DNA of 64,000 nt from positions 53,196 through 117,195 of the forward strand of contig NZ_CAJUCP010000004.1 of assembly GCF_910585425.1 (NCBI RefSeq). The letters run 5' to 3'. Numbering within the stretch: position 1 is the first letter of the stretch; the number at the start of each line of letters is the position of its first letter. This document shows positions 33,221 through 42,204 of this stretch, piece after piece. The notes below the pieces were generated by a model. The model searched no databases. It saw nothing but the letters and a program-made list of their open reading frames with translations, and had not been told where the DNA came from. The translations under genes and the position numbers were made by a program. This DNA comes from an uncultured Acetatifactor sp. Its GTDB lineage: Bacteria > Bacillota > Clostridia > Lachnospirales > Lachnospiraceae.

Positions 33221-34267
33221 ATGGAGATGGACTTGAATCTGGTCTGGCAGGACTTCGGGCTGGACAGGCTCCAGGAGGGGATCCTGCGCCTGTTCCCGGA
33301 GAGGCGGCTGAATCTGGAGGAGCTTCTGGGGGAGGTGATGACCGGGGACGTGTTCGGGGCGCTGGCCGCGCTGTTTCGGGACAGCATCACGGATTTCTTC
33401 ACCCAGTTGGCGGGCATGCGGAATGTGTTCGTGTGGCTGCTGGTGCTGGGCATCGTATCCTCCCTGATGACGCATTTCGTGGAGATCTTCAACAGGCGGC
33501 AGGTGGCGGACATGGGTTTCTATTTTATGTACCTGCTTTTCACCGCGGTGCTGCTGAAATGCTTCACCCAGGCGGCGGACATCGCCAGGCAGACGGTGGA
33601 GAACATCATCCTGTTCGTGAAGCTTTTGGTGCCCGCCTATCTGCTGACCGTGGGCATCTCCACTGGCTCGGCCACGGCGGGGGCCGCGTACCAGATGATG
33701 CTGTTCGCCGTGTACGGGGTGGAGTATATCCTGGTGAAAGGGCTTCTGCCTTTCATCGGCAGCTACAGCATGCTGACCGTGGTGAACGGCATCTGGGCGG
33801 AGGAGAAGCTTTCCCCCCTGATCGACCTGCTGGGGAAAGCCGTGGGCTGGGTGCTCAAGGGGGCGCTGGGGGCGGTGACGGGCATCAGCATATTCCAGCG
33901 GCTGATCGCTCCGGTGCTGGACTCGGCCAGGAATTCGGCGCTGCAACGGCTGATTTCGGCCATACCGGGGGTGGGGGCCGCGGCGGGAGGCGTGGTGGAG
34001 ATGGTGGTGGGGTCTGCCACGGTCATCCGTAACAGCGTGGGCCTGGTGCTGCTGATACTGCTCTTGCTGCTGTGCGCCGTGCCTGTGCTCAAGATTGCCA
34101 TGATCGCGGTCCTGTTAAAGTGCGCGGCGGCCTTTATGGGCATCGTCAGCGACAGGCGGATCACGGCCTGCGTGAACCGGATCGGGGACGCGGCCATGCT
34201 GCTGTTGCGCACCACCGGGACGGCCATGCTGCTGTTCCTCGTGGCTATAGCGGTGGCGGCGCTATAG
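33221..34267 (+). CDS. spoIIIAE: Stage III sporulation protein AE
   Basis: A 348-residue polytopic protein. Conserved stretches: FVWLLVLGIVSSLMTHFVEIF, LLVPAYLLTVGIST, GYVEYILVKGLLP-like GVEYILVKGLLPF, and KAAFMG-like helices at the end. It forms the membrane platform of the channel. ATG 33221 has GGGGAGG seven bases upstream; an upstream ATG at 33158 would add 21 residues. Confidence 0.93.
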   Translation: MEMDLNLVWQDFGLDRLQEGILRLFPERRLNLEELLGEVMTGDVFGALAALFRDSITDFFTQLAGMRNVFVWLLVLGIVSSLMTHFVEIFNRRQVADMGFYFMYLLFTAVLLKCFTQAADIARQTVENIILFVKLLVPAYLLTVGISTGSATAGAAYQMMLFAVYGVEYILVKGLLPFIGSYSMLTVVNGIWAEEKLSPLIDLLGKAVGWVLKGALGAVTGISIFQRLIAPVLDSARNSALQRLISAIPGVGAAAGGVVEMVVGSATVIRNSVGLVLLILLLLLCAVPVLKIAMIAVLLKCAAAFMGIVSDRRITACVNRIGDAAMLLLRTTGTAMLLFLVAIAVAAL

Positions 34268-34295
34268 TGCGCGGGGTGGGGAGTCTTTCAGGCGC

Positions 34296-34403
34296 TCATT
34301 TGTGCTTTGCAGTATTTGCGCTTTGCAGTATTTGCGCTTTGCAGTATTTGCGCTTTGCGACATTTGCGCTTTGTGACATTTGTGCTTTGCGATATTCGCG
34401 CTC
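34296..34403 (+). repeat. Tandem 16-base repeat before spoIIIAF
   Basis: Six to seven copies of a 16-base unit (GCGCTTTGCAGTATTT, drifting to GCGCTTTGCGACATTT) fill the gap between spoIIIAE and spoIIIAF. Because 16 is not a multiple of three, all frames are open and give no repeated protein; it is non-coding. Confidence 0.85.
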
Positions 34404-34423
34404 TGTCTGCGCGGGAATTGGGG

Positions 34424-35194
34424 ATGGATATGGGAAATACATTGTTCCAGGCAATCTGCCGGATGGGGATTTTCATGATATGCGCCCAGGCGGTGGTGCA
34501 TTTCAGGCCGAAGGAGTCTTATGAAAAATATCTGAAGCTCCTGGTCAGCGTCATTGTGCTGATACAAGTGTTCCTGCCCATCGGAAGCTTCCTCCTGGGG
34601 GAGGGCAGGCAGAACGCGGCTAAGGCGCTGGAGCAGTTCGGGCGGGAGCTGGAGCAGAGCCTGGAGGACGCCGCCGGGGACGCCGCGGCTGCGGACGAGC
34701 TGCTGGAGCAGATGACCCTGGAGGAAGTCATGCGCCGCCTGGAGGAGCAGGAGGGGGAGGGAGCGGAGTCGCTGCCGGAAGGTATGCAGGGCGGGAGCCA
34801 GGGGCAGCAGGATATTCAGAAAGACAGCCAGGGCAGAAGCTTCCCAGTGGAAGACAGCCTGCCGGAAGGTGTGCAGGGCGGGAGCCAGGGGCAGCAGGAT
34901 ATTCAAAAAGACAGCCAGGGCAGAAGCTTCCCAGTGGAAGACAGCCTGCCGGAAGGTGTGCAGGGCGGGAGCCAGGGGCAGCAGGATACCCAGAAAGACA
35001 GCCAGGGCAGCGACTTCCCGGGGGAAGACGGAGTGCCGGAAGAGGGCGCCCAGGGCGGGAATCCGGGGCAGCAGGAGGAACAGGCAGGTGGGGCCGGGGC
35101 CGACCGGAGGATCGAAATCGATTCAGATGCCATAGAGCCTGTAACCATAGAGCCCATAGGGCCGGTGCAGGGCGGCGGGGCACAGGGGCAATGA
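34424..35194 (+). CDS. spoIIIAF: Stage III sporulation protein AF with repeat-expanded C-terminus
   Basis: A 256-residue SpoIIIAF. Residues 1-60 are the conserved two membrane helices (TLFQAICRMGIFMICAQAVV, YLKLLVSVIVLIQVFLPI). The following cytoplasmic or intermembrane region contains three perfect and one degenerate copy of a 29-residue repeat (LPEGVQGGSQGQQDIQKDSQ...), making it longer than the usual 180-210 residues. ATG 34424 was chosen; upstream open frame is the 16-base repeat. Confidence 0.9.
   Translation: MDMGNTLFQAICRMGIFMICAQAVVHFRPKESYEKYLKLLVSVIVLIQVFLPIGSFLLGEGRQNAAKALEQFGRELEQSLEDAAGDAAAADELLEQMTLEEVMRRLEEQEGEGAESLPEGMQGGSQGQQDIQKDSQGRSFPVEDSLPEGVQGGSQGQQDIQKDSQGRSFPVEDSLPEGVQGGSQGQQDTQKDSQGSDFPGEDGVPEEGAQGGNPGQQEEQAGGAGADRRIEIDSDAIEPVTIEPIGPVQGGGAQGQ
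34772..35090 (+). repeat. 87-base coding repeats in spoIIIAF
   Basis: Units start at 34772, 34859 and 34946 (exact 87-base period), with a degenerate fourth from about 35033. Each encodes 29 Gln/Gly/Ser-rich residues. Near identity at the DNA level indicates recent expansion. Confidence 0.9.
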
Positions 35195-35261
35195 ACGGCG
35201 CAGGGAGGCACATTCCACGCAGCTCTCTGCGGGGAAGTTTATCGGGAAAGGCAGGGGAGAT

Positions 35262-35921
35262 ATGGGCAGGGACTGGAGGCAGTGGGCAGCGGATAAGGGA
35301 CTGCAGAAGTGGTTCCGCAGAGATAACTTTTTGATTCTGGTCCTGACCGGGATTCTCCTGGTCATCATAGCGCTTCCCACAAAAAAGGGGGAGGACCAGA
35401 AGGACAATAATATGGACGGAATAGGAAAAATCGCGCCGGAAGCCGATGCGGCCCGCACAGGGGAGACCCGGGAGGAAGCTGCCGGGACGGCTGACGGAAC
35501 AGCCGATGCGGACGGACTCTATGCGGCCCAGATGGAGGAGCGCCTGACCCAGGCCCTGACCCGGGTGGAAGGGGTAGGGGAAGTGCGGGTGATGATTACG
35601 TTGAAGTCATCAAGCGAGCTGATTGTGGAGAAAGAGCAGCCCGTACGCCGCAGCGCCACCAGCGAGAGCGACGCCATGGGCGGGAGCCGCAGCATAAACG
35701 AGGTGGACTCCCAGGAGAGCGTGGTGTACCGCTCTGACGGCAGCTTAAACGAGCCCTATGTGATAAAGACCCTGCCCCCGCAGATAGAGGGCGTGCTGGT
35801 CATCGCCCAGGGGGCCGGGAACGGCAACGTGAGCCGCACCATCGTGGAAATCGCCCAGGCCCTGTTCGATGTGGAGGCCCACAAGGTGAAGGTGGTGCGG
35901 ATGGAGGAGATTGCCCAGTGA
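35262..35921 (+). CDS. spoIIIAG: Stage III sporulation protein AG
   Basis: A 219-residue protein with one membrane helix (FLILVLTGILLVIIALP) and a YscJ/FliF-type ring-building domain at about 85-215 (LTQALTRVEGVGEVRVMITLKSS, EGVLVIAQGAGNGNVSRTI, ALFDVEAHKVKVVRM). It makes the large ring of the feeding-tube channel between mother cell and forespore. AGGCAGGGGAGA precedes the ATG. Confidence 0.95.
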   Translation: MGRDWRQWAADKGLQKWFRRDNFLILVLTGILLVIIALPTKKGEDQKDNNMDGIGKIAPEADAARTGETREEAAGTADGTADADGLYAAQMEERLTQALTRVEGVGEVRVMITLKSSSELIVEKEQPVRRSATSESDAMGGSRSINEVDSQESVVYRSDGSLNEPYVIKTLPPQIEGVLVIAQGAGNGNVSRTIVEIAQALFDVEAHKVKVVRMEEIAQ

Positions 35922-36027
35922 GCTTTCCGGGCAGTGGGCCGGGCCAGACAAAGTTTTTGAGACAGGTGCATATATCGCAAAAAAGGCTCATACAATGAAG
36001 TATTAAAACACGAAGAGGGGAATGAAT

Positions 36028-36819
36028 GTGAAAAACCTAATCAAGAAGAACCAGCTTATGATAACGGCACTGGCGATCATGATAGCGATTGCGGGCTATC
36101 TGCAGTTCGCCGGCAGCGGAATGGAGGATGAGTACCTGAAGACGGACGACAGCAACGTGGAGGCCAGCAATGCTAGCCCGGTGGACTCGGAGGGCGTCGT
36201 CACCGAGAATTACACCCTGGACGGACTCCTGGACCTGTCGGAGGAAGACCTGATGAACAGCCAGACGGACATCGAGAGCCTGGACACGGACGGAGGCGCC
36301 ATTGTGGACGATTACCTGACGGACGGGATGGAAGTGGCGGATGCGGGCACCACGGGAGAAGACGGATCCGTGGTTGACGTGGACGGCACAGCGGAGGGAG
36401 AAGTGGCCGGGAACACGCCGGAGGAGGGAGAGGTTCCGGGCGAGGCCGTATTCACTTCCAGCACTGGGGCAGGGATCCTCTCCGACGCCAAGCTCCTGAA
36501 GGAACAGACCAGGGCGAAAAATAAGGAGATGCTGTTGGAGATCATCAACAGCGCAGGCCTCTCCGATGAACAGAAGCAGGCGGCGGTGGACAGCATGGTG
36601 CAGATGACCGCCATCGCCGAGAAGGAATCCGCCGCGGAGATCCTGCTGGAGGCAAAGGGCTTCCAGGACGTGGTGGTCAGCATCAACGGAGACGCGGTGG
36701 ACGTAGTGGTCAACGCACCGGCCCTGGACGACGCCATGCGGGCCCAGATTGAGGACATCGTGAAGCGCAAGACCGAGGTTCCGGCGGAGAACATCATCAT
36801 CAGCACGGTAGCCCAGTAA
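36028..36819 (+). CDS. spoIIIAH: Stage III sporulation protein AH
   Basis: A 263-residue protein with one membrane helix (LMITALAIMIAIAGYLQF), an acidic linker, and a C-terminal YscJ-like domain (EMLLEIINSAGLSDEQKQAAVDSM, VVVSINGDAVDVVV). In Bacillus it binds forespore SpoIIQ. The GTG at 36028 was chosen because AGAGGGG lies seven bases upstream; the ATG at 36022 would leave only one base. It ends the operon. Confidence 0.93.
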   Translation: MKNLIKKNQLMITALAIMIAIAGYLQFAGSGMEDEYLKTDDSNVEASNASPVDSEGVVTENYTLDGLLDLSEEDLMNSQTDIESLDTDGGAIVDDYLTDGMEVADAGTTGEDGSVVDVDGTAEGEVAGNTPEEGEVPGEAVFTSSTGAGILSDAKLLKEQTRAKNKEMLLEIINSAGLSDEQKQAAVDSMVQMTAIAEKESAAEILLEAKGFQDVVVSINGDAVDVVVNAPALDDAMRAQIEDIVKRKTEVPAENIIISTVAQ

Positions 36820-36847
36820 AAAAGTTGTTTGTTTTACATAATACTTA

Positions 36848-37018
36848 TGATATAATGACCTTATTCGGGGCATGAGGCGGCCGGATGGCCATCCATCATG
36901 TGCGGGCTTTGCACATGATATAATGACCTTATTCGGGGCATGAGGCGGCCGGATGGCCATCCATCATGTGCGGGCTTTGCACATGATATAATGACCTTAT
37001 TCAAGGCGTGAAACGGCC
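36848..37018 (+). promoter_or_regulatory. Triplicated extended -10 promoter before deoB (68-base repeat)
   Basis: TGATATAAT occurs at 36848, 36916 and 36984 with exact 68-base spacing: two full units and a partial third. Each unit contains an ATCATGTGC...GCACATGAT palindrome that runs into the next -10 box, and a GGCCGGATGGCC palindrome. The arrangement could give three start sites with an operator at each. Confidence 0.65.
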
Positions 37019-37048
37019 GGATGGCCATCAGAGAGGACAGAAGAGACT

Positions 37049-38272
37049 ATGAAAAGGGTATTTTTGATCGTGCTGGACAGCTTTGGAATCGGTGCAATGG
37101 AGGATGCGGCTTCCTACGGCGACGTGAACGTCAACACGCTGGGGACTGTGTCCTCCAGCCCGTTCTTTTCCATGCCGAACATGGGGGAGCTGGGGCTGTT
37201 CCGGATAGACGGCGTATCCGTGCCGGGAAACAGGAAAGACCACAGCGCCGTGATAGCCAGGCTCAGGGAGCGCTCCAGAGGCAAGGATACCACCATCGGC
37301 CACTGGGAGATTGCGGGGATTTATTCACCCAGGCCCCTGCCCACCTATCCGGAGGGGTTCCCGAAGGAGGTGCTGGATGCCTTCTGCGAAAAGACAGGGC
37401 GGGGCGTGCTCTGCAACCGGCCCTACTCCGGCACCACGGTGATTCAGGATTACGGCGATGCCCATATGGCCACCGGAGACCTGATCGTATACACCTCCGC
37501 CGACAGCGTGTTCCAGATAGCGGCCCACGAGGAGAAAGTGCCTCTGGAGGAGCTGTACGGATACTGCAGGGCTGCAAGGGAGATCCTGCAGGGCCGGCAC
37601 GGCGTGGGCAGGGTCATCGCCAGGCCCTTCATCGGCCCCCGGGGCGGGGAATTCACAAGGACGGCCCACCGTCATGATTTCTCCATCCTGCCGCCCTCCA
37701 CTACCATGCTGGATCAGCTCTCGGACAGCGGCAAAGCGGTCATCGCCGTGGGCAAGATCAAGGACATCTTCGCCGGAAAGGGCATCACGGAGTCCGTGTA
37801 CACCTCCGGCAACGAGGAGGGCATTGAGCGGACGCTGGAATATCTGGATAAGGATTTTGAGGGGCTCTGCTTCATCAACCTGGTGGACTACGACATGCTC
37901 TACGGCCATCGCAGGGATATAGACGGCTACGCGAAGGCGCTGACCTACTTTGACGGCAAGCTTCCTGACATCTTAGGAAAGCTGAAGGAGGAGGACATCC
38001 TCATGATCACGGCCGACCACGGCTGCGACCCGGGGTACCTTGCCACCACCGACCATACCAGGGAGCATGTGCCGTTCCTCATGTACGGATCCGGTATCAA
38101 GCCAAGGAACCTGGGCACCCGGGAGACCTTCGCGGACATCGGCGCCACTGTGCTGGACTACTTTGGCATCGTGCCCGCTTTTGAGGGAGAGTCCATGCTG
38201 CCATTCGGAGAAGGGATACCATTCGAAGAAGGGATACCTTCCCGGGAGGACGGATTCGTCACCCCGCCGTAA
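37049..38272 (+). CDS. deoB: Phosphopentomutase
   Basis: A 407-residue alkaline-phosphatase-superfamily enzyme interconverting ribose/deoxyribose 1- and 5-phosphates in nucleoside use. Metal ligands and nucleophile are visible: FLIVLDSFGIGAMEDA, KDTTIGHWEIAG (catalytic Thr), NLVDYDMLYGHRRD, TADHGCDPGY and TDHTREHVPFL. The extra tail after residue 390 (GEGIPFEEGIPS) is short and repetitive. No deoC or nucleoside phosphorylase is adjacent. Confidence 0.95.
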   Translation: MKRVFLIVLDSFGIGAMEDAASYGDVNVNTLGTVSSSPFFSMPNMGELGLFRIDGVSVPGNRKDHSAVIARLRERSRGKDTTIGHWEIAGIYSPRPLPTYPEGFPKEVLDAFCEKTGRGVLCNRPYSGTTVIQDYGDAHMATGDLIVYTSADSVFQIAAHEEKVPLEELYGYCRAAREILQGRHGVGRVIARPFIGPRGGEFTRTAHRHDFSILPPSTTMLDQLSDSGKAVIAVGKIKDIFAGKGITESVYTSGNEEGIERTLEYLDKDFEGLCFINLVDYDMLYGHRRDIDGYAKALTYFDGKLPDILGKLKEEDILMITADHGCDPGYLATTDHTREHVPFLMYGSGIKPRNLGTRETFADIGATVLDYFGIVPAFEGESMLPFGEGIPFEEGIPSREDGFVTPP

Positions 38273-38308
38273 GGGCAGGGCCGGAAAGAGAAAGGAGACG
38301 AAAGAGAA

Positions 38309-38758
38309 ATGTGCGACTGTCTGATCTGTGAGAGGATTGAACTGATAAAGAAAAACAAAAACCCTTATTTCGTCAGAGAACTGAATACAGGATATGTAGT
38401 CATCGGAGACCATCAGCGAATCAGGGGATACTCCCTGTTCCTGTGTAAGCAGCATGCTACAGAGCTGCATTTTCTGGAGCCTTCCTTCCGGCAGGAATTC
38501 CTACGGGAGATGTCGCTGACTGCGGAGGCAGTCTATAACGCATTCCAGCCGGAAAAGCTCAACTATTCGTTGCTGGGAGCCGGAAGGGGGCTTCACATGC
38601 ACTGGCATTTCCACCCCAGGAGGAAAGGGGATACGCCGAAGCCCGGCCCGGTATGGCAGCTGGGGGACGAGCTTCTCGCGGACGAGTACCTTACCACGCC
38701 GGAGGAATTGACGGAATTAAAGGAGAGGTTGAACGCAGAATTGGACAAGCTGTTGTGA
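38309..38758 (+). CDS. HIT-family protein
   Basis: A 149-residue histidine-triad hydrolase: motif HMHWHFHPR (HxHxHxx) at about residue 94, preceded by LNYSLLGAGRGL. It begins with CDCLICERI, a CxxC pair that may bind zinc. HIT proteins hydrolyse nucleotide conjugates. The C-terminal third is a charged helix. 28 bases before the prfC gene and probably co-transcribed with it. Confidence 0.82.
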   Translation: MCDCLICERIELIKKNKNPYFVRELNTGYVVIGDHQRIRGYSLFLCKQHATELHFLEPSFRQEFLREMSLTAEAVYNAFQPEKLNYSLLGAGRGLHMHWHFHPRRKGDTPKPGPVWQLGDELLADEYLTTPEELTELKERLNAELDKLL

Positions 38759-38786
38759 TGACATGAAAATGGAGGAACGTGAATAA

Positions 38787-40382
38787 ATGAACGATTACAC
38801 AGAAGAAATAAACCGCCGCCGCACCTTCGCCATCATCTCACACCCGGATGCCGGCAAGACCACCCTGACGGAGAAATTCCTGCTCTACGGCGGGGCCATC
38901 AACCTGGCGGGGAGCGTGAAGGGAAAGGCCACGGCCAGGCACGCGGTCTCCGACTGGATGGAGATAGAGAAGGAGAGAGGTATCTCGGTGACCTCCTCGG
39001 TGCTGCAGTTCGAATACGGCGGCTACTGCATCAATATATTGGACACGCCCGGGCATCAGGATTTCTCGGAGGACACCTACCGCACCCTGATGGCCGCGGA
39101 TTCCGCCGTGATGGTGATCGACGCCTCCAAGGGTGTGGAAGCCCAGACCAGGAAGCTGTTCAAGGTCTGCGTCATGCGGAAGATTCCGATCTTCACCTTT
39201 ATCAACAAGATGGACAGGGATGCCCGGGACACCTTCGATTTGCTGGACGACATCGAAAAAGAGTTAGGCATCGCTACCTGCCCTGTGAACTGGCCCATCG
39301 GTTCGGGAAAGGAATTCAAGGGCGTCTATGACAGGGAGAAGAAATGCGTGATCTCCTACGCGGACACGGAGAAGGGCACCAAGGAGGGCAGGGCCACGGA
39401 GATTCCTGTGGCGGAGGAGGACGGGCTCCGGGCCCAGATTGGCGACGGCGCGGCGGACAAGCTGTTGGAGGAGATCGACCTGCTGGACGGGGCGGGAGCG
39501 GATTTCGACCTGGAGGCGGTGCGGGCTGGAGACCTGACGCCGGTGTGCTTCGGCTCTGCCCTGACCAATTTCGGCGTGGAGATTTTCCTGAAGCATTTCC
39601 TGCAGATGACCACCACGCCCCTGGCCAGAAAGGCGGACGTGGGCATGATAGAGCCGACGGAGAACGCGTTCAGCGCCTTTGTGTTCAAGATTCAGGCCAA
39701 TATGAACAAGGCCCACCGGGACAGGGTGGCCTTCATGCGCATCTGCTCCGGCAGGTTCGACGCCCAGATGGAGGTGCGCCACGTCCAGGGAGGCAAGGTC
39801 ATGCGGCTCTCCCAGCCCCAGCAGATCATGGCGGACGACAGGAAAATCCTGAGCGAGGCCTACGCGGGGGACATCATCGGCGTGTTCGACCCCGGCATCT
39901 TCTCCATCGGGGACACCCTGTGCAGCCCCAAGGAGAAGTTCCAGTATGAGGGCATCCCCACCTTCGCCCCGGAGCATTTCGCCAGGGTGCGCCAGATCGA
40001 CACCATGAAGCGCAAGCAGTTCGTCAAGGGCATCCAGCAGATCGCCCAGGAGGGCGCCATCCAGATTTTCCAGGAATTCAACACGGGCCTGGAGGAGATC
40101 ATCGTGGGCGTGGTGGGCGTGCTGCAGTTCGACGTGCTGAAGTACAGGCTGGAAAACGAGTACAATGTGGAAATCCGGCTGGATTCCCTGCCCTACGAGC
40201 ACATCCGCTGGATTGAGAATAAGGACGAGGTGGACATCGAGAAGCTGACGGGCACCTCCGACATGAAGAAGGTGAAGGACATGAAGGGGAATCCTTTGCT
40301 CTTATTCGTGAACCCATGGAGCGTCGGCATGACGCTTGACCGGAATAAAGGACTCGTTCTGACGGAATTCAATAAAAACTGA
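38787..40382 (+). CDS. prfC: Peptide chain release factor 3
   Basis: A 531-residue translational GTPase that removes RF1/RF2 from the ribosome. G1 SHPDAGKTTLTEKFLLYGG, G2/3 RGISVTSSVLQFEY and DTPGHQDFSEDTYRTL, G4 NKMDRDARD. Length and motifs match RF3, not EF-G or TypA. GGAGGAACG is upstream of the ATG. Confidence 0.95.
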   Translation: MNDYTEEINRRRTFAIISHPDAGKTTLTEKFLLYGGAINLAGSVKGKATARHAVSDWMEIEKERGISVTSSVLQFEYGGYCINILDTPGHQDFSEDTYRTLMAADSAVMVIDASKGVEAQTRKLFKVCVMRKIPIFTFINKMDRDARDTFDLLDDIEKELGIATCPVNWPIGSGKEFKGVYDREKKCVISYADTEKGTKEGRATEIPVAEEDGLRAQIGDGAADKLLEEIDLLDGAGADFDLEAVRAGDLTPVCFGSALTNFGVEIFLKHFLQMTTTPLARKADVGMIEPTENAFSAFVFKIQANMNKAHRDRVAFMRICSGRFDAQMEVRHVQGGKVMRLSQPQQIMADDRKILSEAYAGDIIGVFDPGIFSIGDTLCSPKEKFQYEGIPTFAPEHFARVRQIDTMKRKQFVKGIQQIAQEGAIQIFQEFNTGLEEIIVGVVGVLQFDVLKYRLENEYNVEIRLDSLPYEHIRWIENKDEVDIEKLTGTSDMKKVKDMKGNPLLLFVNPWSVGMTLDRNKGLVLTEFNKN

Positions 40383-40416
40383 TGCGGGACGGGCCCGGAT
40401 AAAGGAGAGCGGGCAG

Positions 40417-41673
40417 ATGAGGAAAAAGACGCATATGGTATGGCCGGTGCTGGGGGCAGCGATTCTGAGCCTGATATGTACGGGCTGTGCGGGAATCGAT
40501 TTCTGGCATGAGGCGGCCCGGGACTACTCCCTGCAGGCGGAGGAGGTGTCCACCAGCATCCCCCGGACGGAGGAGCCGCCGGAGGAGACGGAGCCCCCGG
40601 TGAATTTCCTGACGGAGGGAAACTGCCTCTATGCCCGCGCCACCCTGAGCGAGACGGAGCAGATCTGGTACAATGACATGGAGCGCATCCTGGGGAGCTT
40701 CGGCAGACAGAAGTACCTGAGCCAGGAGGGGCTGGACGCGGGGCTGGACGAGGAGAGCATCGACAAGATTTTCCAGTGCGTCCTGAGCGACCACCCGGAG
40801 CTGTTCTATGTGGACGGCTATTCCTACACGAAATACTCCAGGGGGACAACCCTCACTGCCGTGGAGTTCTCCGGCACCTACAATGTGGATCTGGACACTG
40901 CAGTGGAGCGGGCGGAGACGATCGAGCTCGCCGCGGAGCAGATCCTGTCCGGCATTCCGGCGGAGGCCTCGGATTATGATAAGGTAAAGTATGTGTACGA
41001 CACATTGATCCGCCAGACGGACTACGACCTGAACGCGGCGGACAACCAGAACATCTATTCGGTGTTCGCAGGCCGTTCCTCCGTCTGCCAGGGCTATGCC
41101 AAGGCCACCCAGTACCTGCTGAACAGGCTGGGGGTGGAGTGCACCCTGGTCCTGGGGACCGTGGAGACCGGAGAGGGCCATGCCTGGAATCTGGTGAAGG
41201 TGAACGGGAACTACTACTATGTGGACACCACATGGGGGGACGTGTCCTACCAGATGGAGGATACGCCCTCCGGGGAGGAGGCCGGGGACGGGAGCGGCAG
41301 AATCGCCATGCCAGAGATCAATTATGACTATCTGAACGTGACCACGGCGGAGCTGCTGCGCACCCACTCCATCGGAGGCCAGGTGCCCATGCCCTTGTGC
41401 GTTGCCACTGAAGCGAATTATTATGTGCGGGAGGGCGCGTATTTCACCTTTTACGACAGGGAGCAGATGGAGGCGCTGTTCCGGAAAGCCCTGGAGGAGG
41501 GCCGTGCGGACGTGACGATCAAATGCGCCGACGAGCCCTGCTACAGGGAAGTCGTGGAGGGGCTGATAGACGGGCAGGAGATTTTCCGGTATCTGTCGGA
41601 CGAGGAGGGCAGGGTGGCCTATGCCCAGAACGAAAAACAGTTGTCGCTGACATTTTGGGTGACAAATGAATAG
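40417..41673 (+). CDS. Transglutaminase-like lipoprotein
   Basis: A 418-residue exported protein with a lipobox (LICTGC, Cys at about residue 24) and a transglutaminase-like domain at 205-290: Cys in GRSSVCQGYAKATQYL, His in GEGHAWNLVKVNG, Asp in YYVDTTWGD. It resembles the domain of the protein at 29182. A role in cell-surface or spore-coat protein processing is possible. Start follows AAAGGAGAG. Confidence 0.82.
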   Translation: MRKKTHMVWPVLGAAILSLICTGCAGIDFWHEAARDYSLQAEEVSTSIPRTEEPPEETEPPVNFLTEGNCLYARATLSETEQIWYNDMERILGSFGRQKYLSQEGLDAGLDEESIDKIFQCVLSDHPELFYVDGYSYTKYSRGTTLTAVEFSGTYNVDLDTAVERAETIELAAEQILSGIPAEASDYDKVKYVYDTLIRQTDYDLNAADNQNIYSVFAGRSSVCQGYAKATQYLLNRLGVECTLVLGTVETGEGHAWNLVKVNGNYYYVDTTWGDVSYQMEDTPSGEEAGDGSGRIAMPEINYDYLNVTTAELLRTHSIGGQVPMPLCVATEANYYVREGAYFTFYDREQMEALFRKALEEGRADVTIKCADEPCYREVVEGLIDGQEIFRYLSDEEGRVAYAQNEKQLSLTFWVTNE

Positions 41674-41758
41674 AAATTGTGGTATAATGTTGACCCATAA
41701 AGACATTGTGTCAACTTTTGATTCCATGTGCGCGAAGCGCACGAAACTGTGGTATAAT
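41659..41758 (+). promoter_or_regulatory. Duplicated extended -10 promoter of the asp23-nusB operon
   Basis: TGGTATAATGTTG occurs at 41680 and 41750 with the same flanking GAAA(T/C)TGTGG. A GTGACA (41659-41664) is 18 bases before the first. Between them is a GTGCGC-GAA-GCGCAC hairpin at 41728-41742. Two start sites are likely. Confidence 0.65.
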
Positions 41759-41800
41759 GTTGGGACATATTTGAAATGCTTTTTCAGGAGGGTATTTTTC

Positions 41801-42181
41801 ATGGGAAAAGAAATGGAGAGCAGTACAGTGGTATTGAAATCGGAGGAGAATGTAGGCATGGTGCAGATCGCCGACGACGTGGTGGCGATGATCGCCTCCC
41901 TGGCGGCCACAGAGGTGGAGGGCATCAGCGCCATGGCCGGGAACATCACCAATGAGCTCATGGGCAAGGTGGGCGTGAAGAAGCTGACCAAGGGCGTGCG
42001 GGTGGTGGTGACCGGACGCAATGTGCGGGTGGACCTGGCCGTGACCATGGAATACGGATACAATATCCCGGCCACCTGCCATCATGTGCAGGCCAAGGTG
42101 AAGGCGGCCATCGAGAACATGACGGGCCTGAACTGCACTGACGTGAACATCCGCATCGCCGGAGTGAAGGTCAGGGTGTGA
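41801..42181 (+). CDS. Asp23/Gls24-family envelope stress protein
   Basis: A 126-residue protein of the Asp23 (YqhY-type) family: VQIADDVVAMIASLAATEVEGISAM and LTKGVRVVVTGRNVRVDLAVTMEYGYNIP, and a C-terminal VNIRIAGVKV. In Firmicutes this gene precedes nusB, as here. The role of YqhY in Bacillus concerns lipid or acetyl-CoA carboxylase regulation; here inferred. ATG 41801 follows CAGGAGGG. Confidence 0.88.
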   Translation: MGKEMESSTVVLKSEENVGMVQIADDVVAMIASLAATEVEGISAMAGNITNELMGKVGVKKLTKGVRVVVTGRNVRVDLAVTMEYGYNIPATCHHVQAKVKAAIENMTGLNCTDVNIRIAGVKVRV

Positions 42182-42204
42182 CGCAGGCTTCGGGGGGTTG
42201 ACAA

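Noticed and set aside
34296..34403. CRISPR-like or protein-coding reading of the 16-base repeats
   Set aside because: Units are contiguous without spacers, and the period is not a multiple of three, so no repeated protein results.
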